Origin: Bacteroidales bacterium
Lineage (GTDB): Bacteria; Bacteroidota; Bacteroidia; Bacteroidales; NBLH01
DNA: 62,173 bases
Direction of reading: 5' to 3'
Assembly: GCA_016937695.1 (NCBI GenBank)
Contig: JAFGWC010000156.1
Coordinates: forward strand, 1 to 62,173
The first letter of the stretch is position 1. The number at the start of each line of letters is the position of its first letter. The translations under genes were made by a program, and so were the position numbers. The notes below the pieces were generated by a model. The model saw only the letters and a list, made by a program, of their open reading frames with translations, ran no database searches and was not told where the DNA came from. Positions 24,462 through 33,231 of the stretch are shown here, piece by piece.

Positions 24462-25991
24462 TTATTGTTCGGGCAATAATTTTATAGTAAGTTTTCTTCT
24501 TTTGTCTTTATAATGATTTTCATTAATTGTAATTTTTTTGTTATAAGTTTTATATCCATCAGCTTCAACTTCAATGATATATTCTCCTGGAATTAAAGCC
24601 ATTATGAAAGAATTTTTAAGTCTGTCGTACGAATAAAGTCCGTAAATTACATCATCATTATATACAGAAACATTTACTGGAATATTTAAATCACAAAATG
24701 GAGTATTTTTTTCATTGTCTATAAAAATACTTGATGTAACTATTAAATAATCAGGCTCTTCATTTAAAAATATTGCTTTATAAATATCAAAATCACCAAA
24801 TCCTTTTTTTAGAAAAGAAGAAATATAAGCATATCTTGGACTATCTGTAAATGTAATAGTTTTGTTGTCGTAAACATTATTTAGCGGATATCCAATATTT
24901 GTGATATTTTGCCATTTTTCATTTACATCATCGTATTCAGCTTTGAAAATATCATAACCACCAATAGATTGATGTCCTTTTGACGAAAAATATAGTGCTT
25001 TTCCATCTATTGATAAATTAGGATAATTTTCGTCAAATTCTGTATTAATCTCAGGACCAAGATTTTGAGCTTCGCCCCATTGTCCGTTTGGTAATTTTAG
25101 TGAATAATACAAATCGAAGCCACCAAATCCACCAATTCTGTCGCTGGCTATAAATAGTGTGTCGCCGCTTACTGAAATACAAGCACCTTCCTCTTTATAA
25201 GGAGAATTTACTTTATTTCCAAGATTTCCCAATTCGTTATAAATACCTTTAACTCTTTGGCTTGTATTAATATCTATAAATTCGTTTGTTTGATTATAAT
25301 GCACAAGTAAATCATTTCCGTCTAAAGATAACCCAGATACAAATTCATCAACTTTTGTGTTAACGTAATTTCCTGCAGATATTGGTGTTTCCCAGGCTGT
25401 TTTGTAATTCTTTTTTTTACTGACGAATATATTAAAATCATTAATTCTGTTTGAGCTGAAAACTAATAAATCTTCCTCGAAAGAAACGAATGGCGTAACT
25501 TCTGCAAATTGGCTGTTAATATTTTTACCAAGATTTAATAGTTGGATATTTAAAGATTTTTCAAAAATATTTTTAGCATTTTCATAAATAATTAAATCAT
25601 CTTTTGCTTCTTTTTTTAGTTTTATGTTTTTAGTATTTTCAATAAACTTATTAATTATTTCAATTGCAAAATCAAATTGTTCGATAAAATAATATGCTTT
25701 TGCAAGCAAAATTTCAATGTTTTCTTTTTTATATCCTTCCTTATTAACGATATATTCCAGATATGGAATTGCTTTAGATTCTTCATGTTCTTTTTCCAAT
25801 AACTTTTGCGCTATGCTAAAGCTTTCGTTAATGCTAATACCTTGATTTACAATGTGTTTGAAGTTTTTTTCTGATGGTGTGTAGGAGTTTCGGTTTAGTG
25901 TACTTGTTAGCATTTTTTGATCTTGAGCAATTGAAAGTAAATTGATAAATGTAATAATCAATAATGGCCCAATAATTTTTTTTGCTATCAT
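24462..25991 (-). CDS. secreted PD40/WD40-like beta-propeller protein with C-terminal PEGA-like domain
   Basis: 509 residues with a signal peptide ending about LLSIAQ. Residues about 55-140 look like TPR helices (LEKEHEESKAIPYLEYIV; LAKAYYFIEQFDFAIEII). The middle holds several PD40 units such as SGDTLFIASDRIGGFGGFDL and SIDGKALYFSSKGHQSIGGY. The last 60 residues form a PEGA or carboxypeptidase-regulatory-like strand domain (PGEYIIEVEADGYKTYNKKI). The order resembles the PorE-type T9SS envelope proteins but lacks the OmpA peptidoglycan-binding domain. It is probably a periplasmic or outer-membrane-associated structural protein. Confidence 0.75.
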   Translation of the reverse strand: MIAKKIIGPLLIITFINLLSIAQDQKMLTSTLNRNSYTPSEKNFKHIVNQGISINESFSIAQKLLEKEHEESKAIPYLEYIVNKEGYKKENIEILLAKAYYFIEQFDFAIEIINKFIENTKNIKLKKEAKDDLIIYENAKNIFEKSLNIQLLNLGKNINSQFAEVTPFVSFEEDLLVFSSNRINDFNIFVSKKKNYKTAWETPISAGNYVNTKVDEFVSGLSLDGNDLLVHYNQTNEFIDINTSQRVKGIYNELGNLGNKVNSPYKEEGACISVSGDTLFIASDRIGGFGGFDLYYSLKLPNGQWGEAQNLGPEINTEFDENYPNLSIDGKALYFSSKGHQSIGGYDIFKAEYDDVNEKWQNITNIGYPLNNVYDNKTITFTDSPRYAYISSFLKKGFGDFDIYKAIFLNEEPDYLIVTSSIFIDNEKNTPFCDLNIPVNVSVYNDDVIYGLYSYDRLKNSFIMALIPGEYIIEVEADGYKTYNKKITINENHYKDKRRKLTIKLLPEQ

Positions 25992-26039
25992 AAAGATATG
26001 TTCAAATTAAATTAAAAATCCCGAAACCTTTTAAGTTCG

Positions 26040-26071
26040 CAAAAGTATAAAAAATATTACATTTATTGCAA
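26040..26071 (-). promoter_or_regulatory. possible promoter of the PD40 protein gene
   Basis: Reverse-strand TACTTTTG (26040-26047) matches TAnnTTTG. A TTG (26069-26071) lies 21 bases upstream as a possible -33. The distance to the ATG is about 50 bases. Confidence 0.4.
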
Positions 26072-26075
26072 TAAA

Positions 26076-26106
26076 AAAACGCCGTCAAATCAATTGACGA
26101 CGTTAA
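26076..26106 (-). terminator. terminator of dnaN
   Basis: A stem pairs AACGTCGTCAA with TTGACGGCGTT (one mismatch) around a short loop, with a U-run on the reverse strand. It lies about 20 bases past the dnaN stop. Confidence 0.8.
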
Positions 26107-26124
26107 AAATTCTTAATAATCTTA

Positions 26125-27252
26125 TTAGTTAATTGTCATTGGCATTAAAAGCATAAGTTCATCTTCTGAATCATTATTTTTATCGACAGGTAAAATAAGA
26201 CCTGCTCTTACTGCATCTAAAAGTTCAAAAACTACATCAGTAGATCCTAAATTTGAAAGTATTTCATTTAAAAATACAGATTTAAAACCTATTTCTAATT
26301 CGTCGCCATCATATTGACATTTAATTTTTTCGTATGCCGATATAGAGAAATCAATATCTTGAGCAGAAATAACCATTTCATTAGTTGACAGTTTTAATTT
26401 TATCAAATTGCTTGCTTGATTTGAGAAAACAGCAACTCTTTTTATAGTATTGTAAATACTAACTCTGTCAACTATAATTTTATTTGGACTGTCGTTAGGA
26501 ATAACTGTGCTATAGTTAGGATACTCGCCTTCAACTAATCTACTTATAAGTTGATATCCATTAATTGAGAAAAACGCATTGTTCTTGTCTGTATGTATCT
26601 CAATTTCAGTATTATCACTTGGTAAAATAGCTTTTAAGAGCGATGCCGGTTTTTTTGGCAAAATAAATTTAACATTGATATCTGTATTTATATCAGTTCT
26701 TCTGTATCTCACAAGTTTATGAGAATCTGAAGCAACAAATGTTATGTTTTCAGGAGAAATTTCAACGAAAATGCCGTTCATAACAGGTCTTAATTCATCA
26801 TCGGCAGTTGCAAAAATGGTTTTGCTAATTCCTAATGAAAGTATTGATGCTGTCAACTTTATTGATTTGCTTTCTTCTTCCTTAATTTCAGGTAATTGTG
26901 GAAAATCATCGCCTTGCTGACCAACAATACTGAATTTTCCATTCTCAGTAAGAATATCAACATTTAAATTATCCATATTCGCATCAAAAGTAAGAGGCTG
27001 TTCAGGAAATTCTTTAAGCATGTTTGTTAATCTTCTTGCTTCAAGTGCTAAAGTACCTTCACCTTCAGCATTATCCAATTCAATTTTAGTAATCATTGTT
27101 GTTTCCAAATCTGTACCGGTAATGGTTAATTCATTACCTTCTAATTTGAATAAAAAGTTATCTAAAATAGGTAAAGTATGTTTTCCACTTATAACTTTAC
27201 TTACCGATGATAGGTGTCCTAAAAGCTCTGTACTTGATATTACGAATTTCAT
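26125..27252 (-). CDS. dnaN: DNA polymerase III subunit beta (sliding clamp)
   Basis: 375 residues from the ATG at 27252 (MKFVISSTELLGHLS), the usual length. The three clamp domains are present. Conserved spots include SGKHTLPILDNF, GTDLETTM, FVASDSHKLVRYRR, and the C-terminal LILPVDKN..LMLLMPM. The ring encircles DNA and tethers polymerase III and other replication and repair proteins. It is not beside dnaA here but lies next to the DUF4340-gldG-gldF group. I believe a gldG-dnaN adjacency occurs in other Bacteroidota, but could not check. A terminator follows. Confidence 0.97.
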   Translation of the reverse strand: MKFVISSTELLGHLSSVSKVISGKHTLPILDNFLFKLEGNELTITGTDLETTMITKIELDNAEGEGTLALEARRLTNMLKEFPEQPLTFDANMDNLNVDILTENGKFSIVGQQGDDFPQLPEIKEEESKSIKLTASILSLGISKTIFATADDELRPVMNGIFVEISPENITFVASDSHKLVRYRRTDINTDINVKFILPKKPASLLKAILPSDNTEIEIHTDKNNAFFSINGYQLISRLVEGEYPNYSTVIPNDSPNKIIVDRVSIYNTIKRVAVFSNQASNLIKLKLSTNEMVISAQDIDFSISAYEKIKCQYDGDELEIGFKSVFLNEILSNLGSTDVVFELLDAVRAGLILPVDKNNDSEDELMLLMPMTIN

Positions 27253-27508
27253 GAGTTTATGTTTTTGTCGTTTTAATTGCAATTTTTATTTCAAGCTAAA
27301 ATAATTATTTTTCTAATTGACAGTAACTTAGCTTTTGTTTTTGACAATTAATTCTAGTAATTATTTTCAACTTGCTTCTTTTTATAATTGATTGATAATC
27401 AAATTTATATGTTTTCTAATTTATCAAATATTATTTTTTAAGAATGACAAAAATAATTAATTTTTTGTAGTATTCTTAGTATAAAATAATAATTGTTAAT
27501 AACTTTTT

Positions 27509-28474
27509 CTATTTTTTAAAATAATCCGGTTCTTTTAAAATAGCGTCAATATTAAAGTACTGTATTATCAGTAAATTAGAGTCGTTATTATACAAAGCAT
27601 AAATATTATTTAGGTCGTATTTATATTCAGATTTAGAATCGTTATTTGGTTTGAAAATTAGTTTTAACTTATAATTAATATTATTAATATCAGTTACAGT
27701 AATATCAAAGGCTTTATTTGTTTTTATAATCGAATCTTTTTCAGATTTTGAAATATTATTTTCAATTGCAGAAAAATTAATATTTTTAAAATAGCTTAAA
27801 TACCTCATAATCTGATTATTATCTGTTTCAAATTTTTCGTGTTTACTATTTTTTACTGTATATGAATCAGTTTCTTTTTTTATATAAAATGATTTTTTAT
27901 TATTGCTGAAATTATGGAACTCAATGTTTTTTATTTGTTCAATATTTAAATTAAAGATGCTTTTGTTTCGCCAGAATAAGCTATTTGTTGAAATTATTTT
28001 TGAAATATCATTAGTAATACCAGGCGCATTAATAATTACCGGTTCAGAATCTTTTTTTTTAACATAAGTTCCTGTTGCATAATTATTTGCAAGCCCAATA
28101 TAAAATTTGTTTATTTCTTTATTTTTTGATTTTAAAATAAGTTTTATTGCGTTTTTTTCTAAATCATCAGAAATACTGTCTTTTAAATTTTCATCAACGG
28201 TGCTCACAAATTCTAAATTGCTGAAAATTCTTAAAAATAATTTTATTGCATCTTTATTAGCATAAAAGTTGTTGTTAAGCATCCAAACATTGTCTGTTTT
28301 ACTTAAAATCAATTTGTTATGTTTATTCTCAAGTATTATTAAATCAATTTTACTTGTGTCTTTTATTTCAAAATCATATTTATTAAATGCAGAATTATTT
28401 CCTTTAAAAAACGCAAAATATACAGCAATTACAACTAATACAGCGCTAATTATAAAAATAAATTTTAATTTCAT
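27509..28474 (-). CDS. DUF4340-like envelope protein
   Basis: 321 residues. One N-terminal membrane helix (FIFIISAVLVVIAVYFAF) anchors a large periplasmic part. The start of that part fits DUF4340 (KIDLIILENKHNKLILSKTDNVWMLN, then NNFYANKDAIKLFLRI). It lies 37 bases after gldG on the same strand, a pairing often seen for this domain with GldG-type transport accessory proteins. A role in the same complex is likely. Biochemistry unknown. Confidence 0.75.
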   Translation of the reverse strand: MKLKFIFIISAVLVVIAVYFAFFKGNNSAFNKYDFEIKDTSKIDLIILENKHNKLILSKTDNVWMLNNNFYANKDAIKLFLRIFSNLEFVSTVDENLKDSISDDLEKNAIKLILKSKNKEINKFYIGLANNYATGTYVKKKDSEPVIINAPGITNDISKIISTNSLFWRNKSIFNLNIEQIKNIEFHNFSNNKKSFYIKKETDSYTVKNSKHEKFETDNNQIMRYLSYFKNINFSAIENNISKSEKDSIIKTNKAFDITVTDINNINYKLKLIFKPNNDSKSEYKYDLNNIYALYNNDSNLLIIQYFNIDAILKEPDYFKK

Positions 28475-28511
28475 TTATTCACAATTTGTTAAATTACAGA
28501 TTTACACATTG

Positions 28512-30221
28512 TTACCAATCTTTTGTGTATTTTCTTTTTCTTAAAAAATAAGCAATTAAACCAAAAAATATAATAGCAAAAATTGGAAGTATTGTATTCA
28601 GCGATTTCCAGAATAATTTTTCGTGTACTAGTTTATCTTTATTCAATAATCTTAATTTAATTTCTCTAAGTCTAATGCTCATAAGTCCTTCATCATCACA
28701 TAAATAGTTAATTGAATTTAGAATAAACTCTTTATTTCCATTAAATGTTTTTTTTGTGTGCAAATCGAAACCAATTGGGTAAATTTCACCTTTTGCAGAA
28801 ATATTATTTTTAAGAATATCGCCACTTGAAACAATTATCATTTTAGTATTGCTGCTTTGTTTTAAAAATGTATCAGGATTTACTGATATTCCATCAATAG
28901 TTCTGTTTTTAAAATTTGAATCAAATTTACCTTCCAAAAGAACAGCAATTGCAATGTTTTTTTGTGTAAATCCTGATTCATCTATTTGATTTTGAACGTT
29001 TTCGATACTAACCATGGTTGGCGAGTAATCAAACTTTGATTTTACAGAGCTGTGTAATAAAACGGTTTTTTTTACATAATCCGAATTACCAACAGTATCG
29101 ATTGATGCCGGAAATTCTAGTCTGATTATGCTTAGGTATTTATTAATTTCGTGATTGTTATCGGATAAAATTACAGGAAAATAAGTCCATGGAAACAAAT
29201 CTATTCTAGTTTGTCCGGAATTGTCTTGTCTTGTCATCCCAATTGCAGAACATTGCAAATCCTGAACTAATCCTTGATTTATTCTAACACCATATCTAAA
29301 GAGCTGATCTTCAAGATTTAAGTTTAAAGGCATCGCAACATTAACCGGAGTCGATTTCAAACTATCTAAAATAATGTTTGCACCATCAATAAGCCACAAA
29401 ACTTTACCGCCTTTCATAATATATTGGTCAATAACTAGCTTGTCTTGTTCCGTAAACTCTTTAATTGGCTGAGCAATAATTATTGCAGAAAATGCATCAA
29501 GAATTCCAATTGTTCCATTAATAAATCCTCTTTTTACGTCGTAATACTCTGAAAGAGTGTTGCTTATGTCCATTACACTATATTCATCAAGTTCGCCGTG
29601 GCCTTCTATAAAAGCAATTTCTTGTTTTTTATCATTACTAAGCTTTTTTATAGCGTTTGTAAATTCATATTCAAGAGATTGTATCGAATTATTAATATTT
29701 TCTTCACTGTCGGCTCGATATCTTGGATCGTTTTTCAATAAGCTAATACCAAGCTCTTTACCTTTGTAAACTACAATAGCGCCGGGAAAAATCATTTTTT
29801 GCATCGATTTTCCTTCGTCTGTTGTTTCATGAGATTCGATAGGGACAATGCCTTTATCGAAAAGCTGTTTGTATAAACCGAATCTCGCTTTTTTATCTGG
29901 GTTTTCGCTAGGATTAATAAACTGATAATCAATGTTTTTATTTGCATATATCTGAAATTCTTCTAATAAATCGTTAATTGCTCGACGCATTTTTTTAAAA
30001 GAAATAGGAAGATCATCTCCTTCGAGATAAATTTTTATGTAAACTTCATTATTTAGATTTGATAAAAATTCTTTAGAATGATTTGATAATGAGTATTTTC
30101 GCTCCGAAGTAAGGTCTATTCTGTAAAGGAAAAAAGAGCTTATGTAATTTACTAAAATTATTATTATAAAAACAAATAATAAATTTGTTAAACTTTGCTT
30201 TTTAAGATTTTTTTTACTCAT
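28512..30221 (-). CDS. gldG: gliding-associated ABC transport auxiliary protein GldG
   Basis: 569 residues. It has an N-terminal membrane helix (NLLFVFIIIILVNYISSFFLY), then LTSERKYSLS, the typical GldG opening. A large periplasmic ABC_transp_aux domain follows (SNDKKQEIAFIEGHGELDEY; GGKVLWLIDGANIILDSL), and a final helix precedes a basic tail. GldG works with GldF and the ATPase GldA. The complex is needed for gliding in some Flavobacteriia, yet many non-gliding Bacteroidota keep it. gldF lies 54 bases upstream. No gldA is present in the window. Confidence 0.92.
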   Translation of the reverse strand: MSKKNLKKQSLTNLLFVFIIIILVNYISSFFLYRIDLTSERKYSLSNHSKEFLSNLNNEVYIKIYLEGDDLPISFKKMRRAINDLLEEFQIYANKNIDYQFINPSENPDKKARFGLYKQLFDKGIVPIESHETTDEGKSMQKMIFPGAIVVYKGKELGISLLKNDPRYRADSEENINNSIQSLEYEFTNAIKKLSNDKKQEIAFIEGHGELDEYSVMDISNTLSEYYDVKRGFINGTIGILDAFSAIIIAQPIKEFTEQDKLVIDQYIMKGGKVLWLIDGANIILDSLKSTPVNVAMPLNLNLEDQLFRYGVRINQGLVQDLQCSAIGMTRQDNSGQTRIDLFPWTYFPVILSDNNHEINKYLSIIRLEFPASIDTVGNSDYVKKTVLLHSSVKSKFDYSPTMVSIENVQNQIDESGFTQKNIAIAVLLEGKFDSNFKNRTIDGISVNPDTFLKQSSNTKMIIVSSGDILKNNISAKGEIYPIGFDLHTKKTFNGNKEFILNSINYLCDDEGLMSIRLREIKLRLLNKDKLVHEKLFWKSLNTILPIFAIIFFGLIAYFLRKRKYTKDW

Positions 30222-30275
30222 GGTTGAGTTTATTTTAAATAGTTTATTGTAGCTAAAAAAGAGTGTTTTATTATT

Positions 30276-31010
30276 TCACCTCCATTTTCTACTTTCTAAA
30301 ACAGTTTTTGTAGAATATAGAAAAAGAAAAATCACAGAAATAAAGTAAATCAAATCTCTAAAATCAATAACACCTCTGCTCATAGATTTATAATGTTCGT
30401 TAATTCCCAAATTTATAACTATATCAGAAATTATTTCGAAAAAAGGAATTGAGCTGATTGATTCAAAACCAATGTATAAAAAGAATGATAAAATCATGGC
30501 AATTAAAAATGCAATTATCTGATTTTCAGTTATTGATGAAGCAAAAATGCCGATAGAAACATAAATTGCCGAAAGAAAAAATAAGCCGAAATAAGATCCC
30601 CATGTTCCGCCTAAATCAACATTTCCTATCGGATTTGCTAAAAGATATATTGATAAAAAATATATTAAAGTTGGTAATAATGAAAACAGAACTAATAATA
30701 GTCCTGCAAAATATTTTGCAAGAATTATTTGAATATCTGTAAATGGTTTTGTTAATAAAAATTCAATTGTTCCGCTTTTTTTTTCATCTGCAAATAATCG
30801 CATTGTTATTGCAGGAACTAAAAAAAGAAAAACCCAAGGCGATAAAATAAATAAAGAATCCAGACTTGCGTATGAATTTTCAATAATATTGAACTGACCC
30901 GGGAAAAACCATAAAAATATGCCATTTGCCAATAAAAAAACGATTATAACGATATATCCGATTAATGAACTAAAAAATCCATTTAATTCTTTTTTTAATA
31001 AATTTAGCAT
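30276..31010 (-). CDS. gldF: gliding-associated ABC transporter permease GldF
   Basis: 244 residues with six hydrophobic segments. It opens with LLKKELNGFFSSLIGYIVII and has the ABC-2 permease block PAITMRLFADEKKSGTIEFLLTKP (positions about 64-88), the hallmark of GldF. It forms the inner-membrane part of the GldAFG transporter and is the first gene of the gldF-gldG-DUF4340 unit. The ATPase must come from elsewhere in the genome. Confidence 0.92.
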   Translation of the reverse strand: MLNLLKKELNGFFSSLIGYIVIIVFLLANGIFLWFFPGQFNIIENSYASLDSLFILSPWVFLFLVPAITMRLFADEKKSGTIEFLLTKPFTDIQIILAKYFAGLLLVLFSLLPTLIYFLSIYLLANPIGNVDLGGTWGSYFGLFFLSAIYVSIGIFASSITENQIIAFLIAMILSFFLYIGFESISSIPFFEIISDIVINLGINEHYKSMSRGVIDFRDLIYFISVIFLFLYSTKTVLESRKWR

Positions 31011-31093
31011 TTTATTAATTTTTGTTGGAAGGCAAATTTATCTTAAATTTTAAAATAAAGCAAAAGCAAATTTTTAATTTCTATTTGCGAATT

Positions 31094-31876
31094 TTAATGC
31101 AAATTAAAAATCAAACCTCCGTTTGCAGCCCAAATGTCATGTGCAGAATAATAATTTTGATAAATACCGCCTATTCTAATATAAACATCAGCAAAATTAA
31201 AATTGATAATTCTTGTATTATAACTGATTGCGCCTTCGAAAAACGGTAATTTATTTGATGCGTAATCCATTGATAATCTGGTATCTGCCTCGATATAGTC
31301 TCTTCCTTCAAAAGTTCCGATTTTGAAACCCAAATAATGCTGATTATAAAATTTATCAGTAAATTCTTCCTTTTGTATTCCTGTCCCAAAAGTAATTCTA
31401 AATGTTTCAACTGGTTCTATATTCAATAAAAAAAGCCATTCCCACGAAGTAAAAGAATTAGGCATATCATCAGTATTTTCAGTTAAAATATTAAATCTGA
31501 AATCGCTTGCAAAAACACCAGCATTAGCTCTAATACCAGGCAAATAATTAACATAAATGTAATTTTTATCTAAGCTGTGATGCAATCCTAAAGCAAAATT
31601 AAATTTTAGTTCTAATGATAAAACTGATGGATCTACATTTCTTAAATCCAAAATTTCTTTATGATGCTCTATAATAAAAGCTGTAAACATCTGAAATCCA
31701 ACATCCCAGCAACAACTGAAAGCTGAACATCCTGCGTCAATAACATCAGGCGAGATATCAGAAATAACGTCTTTGCTGCTGTCGGCTAAGTCTTTTATTA
31801 CATCAATTTGTGCATTTAAATTTATATTTATTAAAATGTAGATAAATGTAACTGCAATTTTATTTAATGTCTTCAT
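31094..31876 (-). CDS. secreted protein, probable outer-membrane barrel, unknown
   Basis: 260 residues with a signal peptide ending INLNAQ. After about 20 residues comes a Cys-rich segment AGCSAFSCCWDVGFQMF (three close Cys plus one). The rest alternates short amphipathic strands (LELKFNFALGLHHSLD; YIYVNYLPGIRANAGVFAS; ADVYIRIGGIYQNYY), as in a small outer-membrane barrel. It ends in LIFNLH rather than the usual Phe. The cysteine cluster is unusual for a barrel and could carry a disulfide or metal. It lies 83 bases upstream of gldF. No family recognised. Confidence 0.6.
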   Translation of the reverse strand: MKTLNKIAVTFIYILININLNAQIDVIKDLADSSKDVISDISPDVIDAGCSAFSCCWDVGFQMFTAFIIEHHKEILDLRNVDPSVLSLELKFNFALGLHHSLDKNYIYVNYLPGIRANAGVFASDFRFNILTENTDDMPNSFTSWEWLFLLNIEPVETFRITFGTGIQKEEFTDKFYNQHYLGFKIGTFEGRDYIEADTRLSMDYASNKLPFFEGAISYNTRIINFNFADVYIRIGGIYQNYYSAHDIWAANGGLIFNLH

Positions 31877-32076
31877 TATTAATGATTTAATGTTTTATCT
31901 AAGATTTTATATGTAGCTAAAATGATTATTTTCATAGCTTTATTCTAAAAATATTATTTTATCAAAATTAGTATAAATTTGTTGAAAAATAATCAGACAA
32001 CTTACAATATGTTAACTAAACTATGCAATGTTAATAACTAAATTACTAAAAATTTAATGATATTTATATTTCTATT

Positions 32077-32084
32077 TAAATTTG
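32077..32084 (+). promoter_or_regulatory. possible -7 element of mltG
   Basis: TAAATTTG matches TAnnTTTG and lies 39 bases before the mltG ATG. A second match lies at 31974-31981. No -33 TTTG is present for either, so the evidence is weak. Confidence 0.3.
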
Positions 32085-32122
32085 TAGAATCATAGTTGAT
32101 TTATTAATTAAAATTTACATTA

Positions 32123-33175
32123 ATGATTAAAAAGAGTGATTTTAGAAAAACGTTGATTTTTACATCAATATTATTGCTAAGTATAGTTATGATAGTTGTA
32201 TTGTATTTTTATAATATCATTTATGCTAATAACACAAATCTAAAAAAGGGACAAAATTTTAATTTATATATATCAACAGGCTCAAATTTCGGATCAGTAA
32301 TAGACTCATTATCAGCAAATAAGGTTTTAATTGATACCGCCGGTTTTATTTGGGTTGCAAATAAAAAATCTTATATTACAAAAGTTAAAGCCGGAAGATT
32401 TTTGATAAAAAGCAGTATGAGCAATAATGAAATTGTAAATATGCTTAGAATTGGTGCTCAAGAGCCAATTAATTTGACTTTTAATAATATAAGAACTAAA
32501 GAAGAATTAGCTTCTGCTGTTTCCAAAAAAATAGAATTGGATTCAATAGATTTAATTAATTTACTTAATGATGATGACTTTTTAAAAGAATATCATTTAA
32601 ATAAAAAAAATGTGCTAAGTATGTTTATTCCAAATACTTACCAATTTTATTGGAATACCTCGGCAGATTATTTTTTAAAAAAAATGAATGCCGAGTACAA
32701 AATGTTTTGGACAAAATCAAGATTGGAAAAAGCCAAGAAATTAAAAATGAATTTAGTCGAAATATCAACTTTGGCTTCAATTGTTCAGGCAGAGCAGTCT
32801 GTTCATAACAGCGAAAAAGCAAAAGTAGCAGGATTATATATTAATCGTTTGAAAAAAGGAATGTTGCTTCAATCAGACCCAACAGTTGTTTATGCAATTG
32901 GCGATTTTTCGATAAGGCGAGTTTTAAACAGAGATAAAGAGATAGATTCGCCTTATAATACATACAAATATGTTGGTTTACCACCAGCACCAATCAATTT
33001 ACCCGAAATTAGTTCAATTGATGCAGTTTTAAATTATGAAAAGCATAATTATATTTTCATGTGTGCTAAAGATGATTTTTCCGGTTATCACTACTTTTCA
33101 ACAAATACAACACAGCATAATTTATATGCACGTTTATATCAAAATGCTTTAAATAAAAGAGGAATTAAGCGATAA
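32123..33175 (+). CDS. mltG: endolytic murein transglycosylase
   Basis: 350 residues. One N-terminal membrane helix (TLIFTSILLLSIVMIVVLYFY) is followed by a LysM-like segment and the YceG/MltG catalytic domain. The catalytic Glu region is LASIVQAEQSVHNSEKAKVAG, followed by YINRLKKGMLLQSDPTVVYA and YNTYKYVGLPPAPINLP, all typical. It cuts nascent peptidoglycan strands near the inner membrane and sets strand length. It stands alone on the forward strand between reverse-strand genes. Confidence 0.95.
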   Translation: MIKKSDFRKTLIFTSILLLSIVMIVVLYFYNIIYANNTNLKKGQNFNLYISTGSNFGSVIDSLSANKVLIDTAGFIWVANKKSYITKVKAGRFLIKSSMSNNEIVNMLRIGAQEPINLTFNNIRTKEELASAVSKKIELDSIDLINLLNDDDFLKEYHLNKKNVLSMFIPNTYQFYWNTSADYFLKKMNAEYKMFWTKSRLEKAKKLKMNLVEISTLASIVQAEQSVHNSEKAKVAGLYINRLKKGMLLQSDPTVVYAIGDFSIRRVLNRDKEIDSPYNTYKYVGLPPAPINLPEISSIDAVLNYEKHNYIFMCAKDDFSGYHYFSTNTTQHNLYARLYQNALNKRGIKR

Positions 33176-33231
33176 AACCACATTAAGTTGGGTCTGCGAA
33201 TTATCTGTGAATTTTTCAATAAGGGAAATAA

